The notes beneath the pieces are model-generated. The model did no database searches, was not told the origin of the DNA, and saw nothing but the letters and a program-made list of their open reading frames with translations. From Mytilus galloprovincialis (Eukaryota > Mollusca > Bivalvia > Mytilida > Mytilidae): a stretch of 64,000 nucleotides of DNA. Numbering within the stretch: the stretch's first letter is position 1; the number at the start of each line of letters is the position of its first letter. This document shows, in pieces, positions 13,074 through 25,690 of the stretch. The stretch covers positions 75,924,724-75,988,723 of the forward strand of contig NC_134846.1 of NCBI RefSeq assembly GCF_965363235.1, read 5' to 3'. Made by a program: the position numbers and the translations under genes.

Positions 13074-14765
13074 ATGAGAATTTGTTGTGTTGTTGGGTGT
13101 GGTAATTCCACCTACCACCTCAACAAATGGATGAAAACTTTGTGTCAAGTTCATAAGTGTAATTTAGGAACAAGGTCTTGTGATTGTGAACCACCCTTCA
13201 AGTTGTTTCCATTTCCAACAGAAAACAAGAATCCTGAGTTAAGGAGAAAATGGATGATTCAAGTTAATAGAATTGACCCAACAACTAATAAAAACTGGAC
13301 TCCAAAAGCTCATGACAGGGTTTGCTCAAATCATTTTGAAGAATGTACTCCTTATCCATCGGTTAATTTAGGGCACACTGTTAAAACAACTGTAAGACCA
13401 TCCAGAAAGATAATTGTTAAACATCAATTTCAAAAGAAAAGCAAGTCTGTGTTTGAAAATACAAGTACACTTGAGTCATCTGCATTGCAAGACATTCAAG
13501 ACACAAATTTACCAGCAGAAGACATTCAAATATATACTGCTACACCGTATATTGACTATGTAAAAAAATCTGCACAATCAGACCACTGTTACACTGGTAT
13601 AAATAAAGAGAAAAACAGTATATGTAAAGAAAAGCTGCAATCTGACAATCATCTTAATAAATCAGACCATTCATATGCTTCTAAATGTGACTGTTCCTCC
13701 AACTGTGTTTGTAAAGGTTGCTTCACCAAACAACAAACTATCAATAAACTAAATTCTCAATTAATTTATTTACAACAACAACTACACAGCAAAGGCACAA
13801 AAAACATGGTTCATACAACTATGACAAATAACATAGTGAAAGATGACAGCAAAACACGATTGTACACAGGGCTGCCAAATGCAGATGTATTTGATAGGCT
13901 ATACAAGCATTTGTTACCACGTGCAAAGCGTTTGACCTATTGGAGTGGAAGCAAGAAAATCGTAAGCACGAAAGCGAAAAGGGTTTTTAAAAAATCACCT
14001 AAAAAATTTGGTCCCAAAAGAAAATTGTCTGTCAAAGATGAACTTGTTATGACTTTGATGAAGTGTAAGGTTGGTATGAACAGTGAGCTACTGGGTGATT
14101 TTTTTGGTGTTCAACTCTCAGTTGTCTCACAGGTGTTAAATACATGGTTGAAGTTTCTGGCGTACGAGTTGAAGCCTCTTATACATTGGCCAGATAAAGA
14201 AATAACAAAAGAGACATTGCCACATGTATATAGTTCAATTGCTCCTAATCTTAGGTGTATCATAGACTGCACTGAAATATTCATTGAAAGACCCCGAGAT
14301 ATGGAATTACAAGCACAAACATGGTCCGACTACAAAAAAAACAACACGCTTAAGTTTTTAGTGGCAATGGCACCAAATGGCAGCATTTCATACATTTCTG
14401 AAGCTTATGGCGGGAGGGCCTCTGACCGCTTTATTGTAATGGACAGTGGTTTTTTAAATCTCATTGATCCAACTGATGAGGTAATGGCAGATAGAGGTTT
14501 TCCCATACAATCAGACTTGGTAATGAGACAAGCAAAACTGATCATACCACCACCTGGTCAGGGGTCAGAGCAGATGACTAAGGAAAATGTTCTGAAAACA
14601 AAGGCAGTTGCCAATGTCAGAATTCATGTTGAAAGGGCAATTGGCCGAATCAAGTGTTTTCAAATTTTGAAAAACACATTGCCTATTACTTTGGTTCCTT
14701 TGGCAAATGAGATTTTTACAATTTGTTCTGCTGTATCTAATTTGCAACCACCTTTAGTAAAGTGA
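13074..14765 (+). CDS. ISL2EU transposase with THAP zinc finger and DDE domain
   Basis: Single-exon gene. The frame opens at 13065, but the Met at 13074 is preferred because a THAP finger normally starts at the first residue; this gives 563 residues. The THAP C2CH finger covers roughly residues 1-100: CCVVGC at the start, an insertion with extra cysteines (CQVHKC, CDCEPP), then LFPFP, RKWM, and CSNHF. A lysine-rich linker with a second cysteine cluster (CDCSSNCVCKGC) and a short coiled stretch follows. The DDE nuclease (DDE_Tnp_4 type) carries D398 in IIDCTEIF, D473 in VMADRGF and E520 in RIHVERAIG, with the group's typical TWSDYK and GGRASD blocks. All three catalytic acids are present and the frame is unbroken. 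The THAP finger is expected to bind the element ends. The poly(A) signal lies 7 bases after the stop. Confidence 0.93.
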   Translation: MRICCVVGCGNSTYHLNKWMKTLCQVHKCNLGTRSCDCEPPFKLFPFPTENKNPELRRKWMIQVNRIDPTTNKNWTPKAHDRVCSNHFEECTPYPSVNLGHTVKTTVRPSRKIIVKHQFQKKSKSVFENTSTLESSALQDIQDTNLPAEDIQIYTATPYIDYVKKSAQSDHCYTGINKEKNSICKEKLQSDNHLNKSDHSYASKCDCSSNCVCKGCFTKQQTINKLNSQLIYLQQQLHSKGTKNMVHTTMTNNIVKDDSKTRLYTGLPNADVFDRLYKHLLPRAKRLTYWSGSKKIVSTKAKRVFKKSPKKFGPKRKLSVKDELVMTLMKCKVGMNSELLGDFFGVQLSVVSQVLNTWLKFLAYELKPLIHWPDKEITKETLPHVYSSIAPNLRCIIDCTEIFIERPRDMELQAQTWSDYKKNNTLKFLVAMAPNGSISYISEAYGGRASDRFIVMDSGFLNLIDPTDEVMADRGFPIQSDLVMRQAKLIIPPPGQGSEQMTKENVLKTKAVANVRIHVERAIGRIKCFQILKNTLPITLVPLANEIFTICSAVSNLQPPLVK

Positions 14766-14771
14766 TAATTA

Positions 14772-14777
14772 AATAAA
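14772..14777 (+). terminator. Poly(A) signal of the transposase gene
   Basis: AATAAA 7 bases beyond the TGA stop at 14763-14765. Confidence 0.6.
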
Positions 14778-16777
14778 CCCATCAACAATAATAATTGGTT
14801 TTCACTAACACTGATTTAAAAAGTTTAGACAATTTGGCTGTAAAAGTTTATTGAGGACTATGAATTGCACCTATTTTGTAGAAAAAAGATAATCACTTTC
14901 AAGAATATATACTCCAAGCATTTAAAAAATTATTATATTTTCTGTTTGAATTATTGAGACTTAAGGTGCCAAAGTTTGATACATGTATATCAAAACTTTA
15001 CGATTTTGTTAATTCAAAATTCTAAAATGTATCACAATGCAGGAGTTTAAAAGATGTACGTTTTTGAATTTTAAAATATTATCTGATAAAATGTTTTAGG
15101 TTGTGATTTGGTTTAATTAGTTATTTGGAGCCAGAAGTAAAAATAAACCGATCTAAACAGACTACTGTTATAGTTTTCAATATAATAGTACTTAACTATC
15201 ACTACAACTGTCTTTAGACCTCACCTCATACATCATTTAATTTGAATTATTCCTGTTAAACGAATATAAAAAAAAACGTTTTAAATTTTTGGCCAAGAGA
15301 AAAATTTCTTCCAAATACATGTAAATTGTTTATTTATTTTTTTTAGCTCAAAGGATATGTTATTTACTTTTATGATTAAATTATTGCTTGAAAAAGGATT
15401 TTTTTTAGAATAACTATTCAACTGTAATTTGTCTTTGTACTTTTCGATAATAAGTTTATTTTAAAACCTTGTTTCAAGAATGTTGAATTTTAAAAATATA
15501 TAATTATGGTTGTTAACCATGATAAAGACATCTTTTCTTAGGTTGTTAACCATAGCCGTAATCATGATAATTGAGACAACTTTTCTTAGAACTTAATAAG
15601 TACAATGTATAACCAAATATATATAATTTGAAAAGAATGCATAATTATGAGTGAGGTTTCAAGGACAATTGGTTTGAGAACACAGTTATTTCATATATAT
15701 ATAGTGCAATTCTTTGAGAAAATAAATGGAAATAAAACAAATCCCAACTGCCCTTCTTGATATTATTTTCACAGTGCATGTGTTGAACTAGTTTTGGGAC
15801 AAATTATATCAAAATAATAAAAAAAAAAACCTTCAAAATATGGACAATTTTATGTTAAGGAGGTCTTGAATTCTTTTTAACTGCTTCTGTCAGAAATGCT
15901 ATTTTTTTAAGCCTTTTTTATTTGGAAAATTCACTACTTAAAATAACTTTGAAATTCATGATCCAATGTTTTTAAAGTGTACTTTCATTCCCCTACTTGC
16001 CATTTAAGGCCAAAAATATGAAGAAATACATTTGGAAAGGATAAAAAATAATTGGTAATTATAACACACTGTCCACACTAAGGATTATATTTGGAGACTA
16101 TGAAAAATCAAGGGAAGATAACTGTGTTCCCAGACCAATACACCTGAAAAGTACATGTACATACATGTACAATGTATTTTTACAATACTGCTTCAAAGAA
16201 TGTTTTCACTGAAGAAATATAAAAATATGTAGGCTGTCTAAAGATAATGATTAATATCATCTTCAACTTTTATATCTTCCGTCTTCTCTTTTCTCCTCTT
16301 GCATATACTCCTCTGCAATATCAAAACAAATAAGTCATTTTTCAAATTGATTCTAGAAATAATAATATATTTTTTGAGGGTTTAAATTACAAATATTCAG
16401 TATATTTATTATAATATATATTAAATATTTATATACTATTTGTTGGTTTTGATTTGTGAAAATCCAAATATTTATTTTTTGTTTGTTATAAATACTGTTA
16501 ATAAAATATAAAAGTTTTATGAAGTTACTTTTATTATCGGGTGAAGTTAATTTTATATTCTGTAGACAGTTCATGTATCTAGCAAGCCAACACAAAATGG
16601 GATATGATATCATATGTGGAGCAAAATATTAAAAATAATTGACCTAAAATTGGAAGGAAATTTTGATAATTTAACAGACTCACACCACATCTTTCTATAT
16701 CTATAAATACCATACAATATTCATTGTATATTATTTATGTTGCTATTCAGATAGTCCAGACAATTCTTTAATATACA
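14778..16777. other. ISL2EU middle region between the convergent genes
   Basis: Two kilobases of very AT-rich sequence with no supported gene. The 86-residue frame at 16353-16613 (-) is low-complexity and probably chance. Confidence 0.5.
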
Positions 16778-17045
16778 AGAAGTTGTGATATGATGATTGC
16801 CAATGAGATAACTCTCCACAAGAGACCAAGAAATACAGAAATTAACAAATGTAGGTCACTGTATGTCCTTCAATAACGAACAAAGCCCAAATGACATAGT
16901 CAGCTATAAATTGCCCCGAAATGACAATGTAAAACAATTCAAACGACAACTTTATATTTAGAAAGCAGCATATAATATCAAAGTCTGTCAGAGTGTATTC
17001 AAGGTGTAAAATAGTCTTAAATGACATAGTTTAAAAACTGCCTTG
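16778..17045 (+). repeat. Dispersed GAGATAACTCTC-type repeat inside the transposon
   Basis: Runs from GATTGCCAATGAGATAACTC through ATAGTCAGCTATAAATTGCC to AATTCAAACGACAACTTT. It is related in layout to 4635-5000. Its place in the middle of ISL2EU means it inserted after the transposon was assembled or travels with it. Confidence 0.45.
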
Positions 17046-17071
17046 TGGGACAGCAAAAAAAAATGCTTCTA

Positions 17072-20000
17072 CTACTGTAGGTGAGACATAAAAATATACC
17101 TTATTAATAAACTGTTTTCCTTACTAGCTTCACAGTCATCACAGTACCATTTATCCATGTTCAACATACCATCAAAACCAATGCATCCCCAGTGAAACCA
17201 TTTTCTACATTTGTCACATCCTACACTGTAGTCAGATTCACAATTGTTGTCCAGTTCATCAATTTCCAAACATGTCTGCTGACATGAGCCGCACAGATAA
17301 ATTGGTTTTGGTTCAACCTTTTTGCTTCTCTTGTTGAGCTTTTTCCCTTTAGCTTGTGTTGGATTTATTAATTTACATGTATTTATTGCCAAGAGTGGTA
17401 TGCCGTCTGTATTACTCTTCGTACCACTTGATGTTTCTGTGTGTGCAACCTTTTTTTTTATATCCTGAGTCAGAAGCTCCACTACAACATACTTAAGAAA
17501 GAAATTTTCCAAATTTGATACAATCTTTTCCCAATAATCTTTCTGGAACAGAATTCTCTCCAAGTGGTGTCCATGCTTGGTAAATATAAAAAAATCACAC
17601 CATTGTTTATTGCAAATTGCCATTTGCCCTTGTATCTGTGTGTAGTAGTTGTGGTTTCTTTGTAATGTGATATTACTTCCTTCTTTAACTAAGTATGTTA
17701 GATTTTCATGACTTGGTATGGTGTGTGCAATACTTAATGGACATTTAACCTCCAACACACCAGAACCACAGCAAGAACAGTCTACCATACCATCTGGACT
17801 TGAACCTAAATAGCCCCTTTCAGTGTCAATGTAGAGCCCTGTTTCCACAACTTTTAAATCTTGGTGTTTCCTCTGTAACAGTATACACTTATACTTCCTT
17901 CTGGCTACAGGTTCCATGAATCTACCATACTTCAATGCAGGAATATTACTATTTTTTTCTTTGTAGCCAAGGATCTCAGTGACTAGTGATTCTGTGTTCA
18001 CAGCTTTATTTTTCTTCAATGTTTCTGATTTTGTGAAAACAGAGTGCATCCTAGAACATGTAATTCGTCCTTTCCTTTGATTGAACCATTCCGTGTTTTC
18101 ACTTTGCCCATTTGTTTCCTGTAAAATTTTCTCCCGGTCAGCATCTGTGTACTTCAGTTTTTCAAGAAGCTCATTATGATCATGACAGTTTCCAGCAATC
18201 TCTGGTAATGATAAGGGTAAAATGGTCCCCTCAGTAGTTGTGACAATTTCTGTTGACAGAACATTAAAATCTTCAGATGGTTCATAATTTGTGTAGTTGT
18301 GGTGTAAGTACTGGAATACTGCAGCATTCTGACATGCCGGTAGTAAGGCATCACTCAACTTCCCTAAAGATGGTTTTGTTCCCTGTGTTGGCTGAAAAAG
18401 TTGTCGTTTGATTGGGTTAATTGGCTGGCCTTGCCCTACAAAATAAAAGTGTGAGTATTCGACACTGAAGAATGATGGAAAAGTTCATTTTACACAAGAG
18501 TAAAAATTATGTTAACATATCCTTAGTCTCCAAAGTTAACAAAGTGACATAAAAAGAAATTTTATAGGCAAGCAATGTCCTTGTATATTTAAACATGTCG
18601 TCACAGTGAAAATACAGAATGATGTAAAAATTAAATATTTCATTCATCATCATCATTCATTCATTTTATCATTGGGACATCTTCTACAAATGTAGTAGAT
18701 ACATTGTTCACTCCAGGGTAAACTGAGTTTTAAGAATACACAAGCCAATTAAATGTCGTCTCCAGCATGTCCAGTATTTCAGAAAATAAAATTGTTTTTA
18801 AATTCATACTTACAATTTTTTAAGGAAAACAGTAGTATATAAATGAAGTTTTTGTGTAAACTATTTCAAATTGTAGGCTGCTTGAATTGCATATCTATTA
18901 CTTCCAAAGATTTCTTACTACATGTAGTTGAAATATACCTTTCTTAAACAGTTATAAAATGGCAAATAGAATATCAACAGAACTTTTTGCACATTTCATA
19001 ACAAGACAAGAAAGTAAGAACTGCACAGAAAATGGAGAACTAATAACTAACAATCTGGAAAAATAAAATAAAATTTCATAAATACAGTACAAATTCACAT
19101 GCAATTTTTTTAAATAACAAACTGATTTCATGCAATTTCAAATGCAGAATACATTTTTATACATGTACCTCCTTTAGAATAATGTGGTTTCATTATTTTT
19201 AATTCAGAAAGTTTTTTTGGTTGAACAACAGACTTTTTTGTACTTGGTGACTTCCAGACACATGGCTTGGAAGTGCAAGATTTATTATTTGCACCCCATT
19301 GCCAAGCATAGTCTACTTTGAATAAAATGGCTGCCATATGGTTGCAAGTCTCTCCCAATCTACAAATTTTAACACAGGAATAGAAAGTTGTTTATCTATA
19401 CCAACATGAGCAAATAAAATAGTGAAATAATTTAATAAACAAATCTTATTTTGTATGGAAGATAATGTAAAATGTTACATCAGTATGTGTAGAAGTTAAA
19501 AACTTTATGTAAAAGTCCGAATTAGAAAATGTTCTAGTATGCATACGAGTGTAAAATTCTGTGTAACACGTATGTGAATATGTTGACTTTAAGATGAAAA
19601 ACATCAATAAAAGATTAAAAGTGGCGTTTCTATATCACTTTCATGACTTTGAAGCCTTGAAATTTGAATGTTTTTAAATTTTTAAGTCCGTTCAATGATA
19701 CTAAATATTTATATATATATATATATTTTAATATTTTTCTTTTCAAATTATTACCATGGTTACTGCATATTTTTTTAACATACCCAGCAAAACATGAACA
19801 GTAAGCTGTCTGAATTTCCCCAGAAATTTTCTCAAGTAACACCCATGCTGTATGTGGCACATCATTAATGCGTTGCGATGCAGTACATTCTGCCTTCAAA
19901 AAACAATAAGGACTATTGCTGTCGATATGATGGTAATGAACTTCCTTCAGCCATCCGGATGTAAAATAACTGTAGGCCTTTCCCTCCTTGTAGTCCTTCA

Positions 20001-22139
20001 TCAACCTGTCACTCAGCGATTTGTCTTCTTTTTTCTGAAGGAAGGTGGCTATGTCATAGTACATAGTTGGAGGCCACATAGAAACACCCTTGGATTCTGT
20101 AACCCATCCACTTGTCAAGTCTATCAAAGGATCTGGGACAATACCTACGAAGAAGATTTTCATGATTGCTTAAATCATATTTAATCTTAATTTATTCATA
20201 ACACTGAAAAGCTATTTTTTGCTACATGTACTTCCAAAGGATAAAATATTTTCATATAGATAGGGTTACAAGCTTCTGGAAGTAATGATTCAGTAATGGT
20301 AATGCCATATAATTGGATAATTGATTATGTAGGATTTTTAAAATAATGTCCCCACCCATGAAATAATGTCCAGCAGGCATAATTTTGTAATATTACATGT
20401 GTGAGGGCCCTCATGGGGTTTTTGATTATGTGATTACTTGGCCGTTTTTTTAATGATTATTTGATTATTAAGCCAAATATTTCATGATTATTTGATTACC
20501 TAGGACTGTATTTTTAGTTTATGATTATTTGATTACTAAAGATAAGCAAATATTTAATGATTATGTGATTATATTGGCAAAAAAATGGTGATTATGTGAT
20601 TACTAGGACCCCCCCATGAGGGGCCTCATGTGTATACTGTCCATGGACAATATTGGTATCAGGTCCGTTCGTGCCCAATATACTTTCGCACCCTACTCGT
20701 TCGCACCTCGCACGTTCGCACCCAAGGTCCGTTCGCACTCTACACATTCGCGCCCAATTTTAATTCAAATTCCAGTTGAATAATTGGAAAATCATCATTG
20801 TTGTTTTTAATTGCTTTCGTGTAAATACTGAATGTATTTATAGCTTGGTATGAGTAAAAGATTGAAGATTATAAATGAAAAACACAAAAGATAATTGTTT
20901 TTAACAGCTTGGTCCCTTTGATCTGAAACAATGAAATAATAAAATATAGCAATACACTATTATAACCAAAACATGATAAAATTTATTCAAGACTAAAAAA
21001 AAACGTAGTCAAAATCTCACTTCATTTTGAAACATGTCAATGAAACAAAGTTATAATAATACAAGAACCAAAATATGATAAAGAGTTATTCAACACAAAA
21101 TAAAACGTTGACAGAATCCCACTTTATTTAGAAAGGAATATTTTTTTTTAACAATACACTATCCAAAACATGATTAAGATTTATTCAACACAAAAAAATG
21201 CTGTATCACTTTATTTTGAGACAATGAAAACAATAATATTTATAAGAATACTACTTGATTACAAAGTTGCAATTGGGCGTGAACATGTAGGGTGCGAACG
21301 GACTTTGGGTGCGAACATGTAGGGTGCGAAAGTGAAAGGGGGCGAACATGAGTGGGTGCGAACGTGAATGGGCGCGAACGGACCCGGATTCGACAATATT
21401 TACTTATTCAAATGTGTCCAGGACACAATTTCCTATAAAAAGATGTCCCCAGGAATGAAAAAGTGTTCATGAAAATATGGACATAGAAGTAAATATTTGT
21501 GATGTTTTATTCTATTGTCAACTGTCATCCAACCAAGTTTTTTTTAATAAGGGGGCTGAGGAGGATAAAGGATCTGCATCTATAATTAATTTTGCTGCCC
21601 TTTTTATGACTTTTAAAATTCTTGTTATCCCTTCTGAATTCAGTTTTACATTCACCCCAAATAATACAGCAGTAGTCAATATTAAGGGCAGAATATACCC
21701 ATTGTAATATATATGCTTTCCTTGCATTTTATATAGACTTATAGTATACAGGTATAGGCTGTCTGTATATCTTATATATTTTTTTATTTGAGCTATGGGT
21801 ATTTTGCAAAGTGAATGTATTTTTATAAATGTAACCTTTTGGTGCCTTCAATTTGTCACAGTACTGATCAGCTTTCAGTTTTCTCTCTTCGGCGGGTGTT
21901 AGCACTGGCTTAATCTTCATCAAATCAGCGGAATAAACCAGTGCTACAAGTTCTTCTTTCTTCCCAGATGTTCTCAAACCACGTTTCCGCAGATACTGTT
22001 GCAGCACTGGTACCGTCCACCGTTTAAAAGTATCAATCGAGGTGTCATTTTCAGACATCTCGATAAAAACCAACTCTCTCTCCTCAAAATGTAACCGCCA
22101 AAATGCTTTGTTTATCTTCCGTCCGATCCCACAATGCAA
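17072..22139 (-). CDS. ISL2EU second protein: SAP, SWIM, YqaJ nuclease, PHD finger
   Basis: Four exons: 22139-21836, 20144-19784, 19359-19169 and 18435-17072. Donors and acceptors are GT/AG, phases are 1, 2 and 1, and the joined frame is open for about 739 residues. Domains in order: a SAP-like DNA-binding helix pair (VPVLQQYLRKRGLRTSGKKE); a SWIM zinc finger formed across the second splice (CSC..., then GETCNHMA); a YqaJ/exonuclease fold of the PD-(D/E)xK type with WFNQRKGRIT, KYGRFMEP, SSPDG, LEVKCP and YYTQIQGQM; a C-terminal PHD finger (CGSC, CDKC, WFHWGC, WYCDDC). YqaJ resembles phage lambda exonuclease; its role in transposition is unproven. The first Met is uncertain: 22139, or 22058 just before SENDTS. 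Intron 1 has grown by two MITE insertions. The first donor (GTTACA) is weak. Confidence 0.88.
18436..19168. other. Intron 3 of the ISL2EU YqaJ gene
   Basis: Non-coding, AT-rich. No element is recognised inside it. Confidence 0.5.
20403..20626. mobile_element. MITE with GAGGGCCCTCATGGGG ends
   Basis: A 224-bp element. The left end GAGGGCCCTCATGGGG faces the right end CCCCATGAGGGGCCT in inverse orientation. The interior is made of degenerate GATTATNTGATTAC units. A 7-bp direct repeat CATGTGT (20396-20402, 20627-20633) looks like the target duplication. It lies in intron 1 of the YqaJ gene, nested in ISL2EU. Confidence 0.75.
20655..21391. mobile_element. Non-autonomous element with motif-array inverted ends
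   Basis: Both ends are arrays of a degenerate GTTCGCACCC unit with varied 5-7-bp linkers (left 20662-20758; right, inverted, 21285-21387). They enclose about 520 bp of AT-rich sequence with its own loose repeats. A 9-bp direct repeat GACAATATT flanks it at 20646-20654 and 21392-21400. No coding capacity is seen. It sits in intron 1 of the YqaJ gene. The superfamily is unknown; an 8-9-bp duplication would fit hAT or Mutator groups. Confidence 0.75.
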
Positions 22140-22173
22140 AGCGGCAAATCTCCTATGTACCGGAAGTAATCGA

Positions 22174-22192
22174 AACTCCGAACTCGCTTATT
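22174..22192 (-). repeat. ISL2EU right terminal inverted repeat
   Basis: Complement of AATAAGCGAGTTCGGAGTT at the left end, 19 of 19 bases. Confidence 0.9.
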
Positions 22193-22337
22193 TTACATGA
22201 CCGCGACTATATAATATATATTAATAGTTTAATAAACCAGTGATGACTGAAGTTTAAAAACATATGTTTCAAAGCTTTGCTAATTAAGTAATTGAGGTCT
22301 TCAATGAAAATAATTTACATTTCTTTCACAGGTATAA

Positions 22338-24716
<2,379 letters not shown>

Positions 24717-24737
24717 ATGAACATTTTCCCATGTCTC

Positions 24738-24743
24738 AATAAA
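24738..24743 (+). terminator. RPS9: RPS9 poly(A) signal
   Basis: AATAAA 22 bases after the TAA stop, giving the short 3' UTR usual for ribosomal protein mRNAs. Confidence 0.85.
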
Positions 24744-24759
24744 GTGATAAAAAGACCAA

Positions 24760-25124
24760 ATTGTTGTCAATATAATAGAATTCTATGCAATTGTTGTACA
24801 AGTGTGAGGTTTAGTAACATGTAGTTGTGAAACCGGTTTATAATCCACCTTAAAATCCAATTCGTAAGCTCAAGCAAATATAAAATATTTATCAAATAAC
24901 CACAAACTCTCACATGGGAGACGCCACTTGCAGAGACAAGTGCACATTTTATTATTCGTATACCGGTATGTATAATGAAATCATGTTTTTGTGTGAATAC
25001 ACCGAACATTCTCAGCTGGTACTGGTTAACGCATACTAAAGGTAAACAAATCTAAAAGTAAATAATATAAAATTATTATATTATTTACTTGGAAAAGTGC
25101 TACTGGAAACTTAACTGCAATGGC
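24760..25124. other. RPS9 downstream intergenic stretch
   Basis: No gene seen. Open frames on the - strand at 24493-25009 overlap the RPS9 3' end or intergenic DNA and resemble nothing. Confidence 0.5.
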
Positions 25125-25411
25125 CAGGGTTCTCTCTAAGGATTTTTGAAGGCGAGTCCAGGGACTCGTCATTTTTGGCCATGGGGAGTCCAACAGCAAA
25201 AAGAAGACATTTATCGCAATATAATGACATTAAATTCAGATTACTTTTAAACTTTTGCTATAAAATGAGTATATTTGTGTTTAACTGTGTTCAGTTTATG
25301 CAAATTATTTCAATCTTGATGCATCTGTGGATTTGCCAGTTTTGAAAATGGTGAGTCCAGACAGATTTTGATGAGTCCAGGACTCATGGACTCGCCTTAG
25401 CGAGAACCCTG
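25125..25411. mobile_element. hAT-like MITE with CAGGGTTCTC ends
   Basis: A 287-bp element with terminal CAGGGTTCTC / GAGAACCCTG. Internal copies of GAGTCCAGGGACTCG-like words appear at both ends in inverse orientation. Direct repeat AATGGC flanks it (25119-25124, 25412-25417). The CAGGG ends suggest the hAT group. No coding content. Confidence 0.75.
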
Positions 25412-25690
25412 AATGGCTCAAATGACTTTTAACTACCTGAATTCAATAGTGTGTGAAACTTGAAACCCCATTCAAACTGACCTTACTATAAATAACTAAA
25501 CACACGTTCACTATAAACAACGACAACAAAATTCTTACATGTTTGACTTTTGTACAACTTTGATAAATACATTGTATCTAGTCTGGAAGATGACGGTTTC
25601 CATTCATTTGATGTGTTTCACTTTGAGCTTCTGATTTTGCTATGGAGTTTTGTTATTTTGCTCATTGATGTTAATTTGTCCATTCCACAA
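25412..25690. other. Short unique stretch
   Basis: Non-coding between two repeats. Nothing recognised. Confidence 0.4.

Larger units (their letters stand above)
11648..22189. mobile_element. Complete-looking ISL2EU (Harbinger-group) DNA transposon
   Basis: A 10.5 kb element whose ends match inverted: AATAAGCGAGTTCGGAGTT at 11645-11663 and its complement at 22174-22192. Trimmed to AAGCGAG...CTCGCTT, the flanks carry a direct AT at 11646-11647 and 22190-22191, consistent with the 2-bp duplications of this group (TA one base over is equally possible). Two genes face each other: a THAP-DDE transposase (13074-14765, +) and a SAP-SWIM-YqaJ-PHD protein (17072-22139, -). That pair is the ISL2EU hallmark. 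Both reading frames are open and splice phases agree, so the copy may be young and autonomous. Smaller elements have inserted in it (about 16.8, 20.4 and 20.7 kb). The whole unit lies in the first intron of RPS9. Confidence 0.9.

Noticed and set aside
17072-18435. Phage or bacterial origin of the YqaJ nuclease
   Set aside because: The frame is split by introns, carries a PHD finger and lies inside ISL2EU, a transposon group known to encode YqaJ-type proteins.
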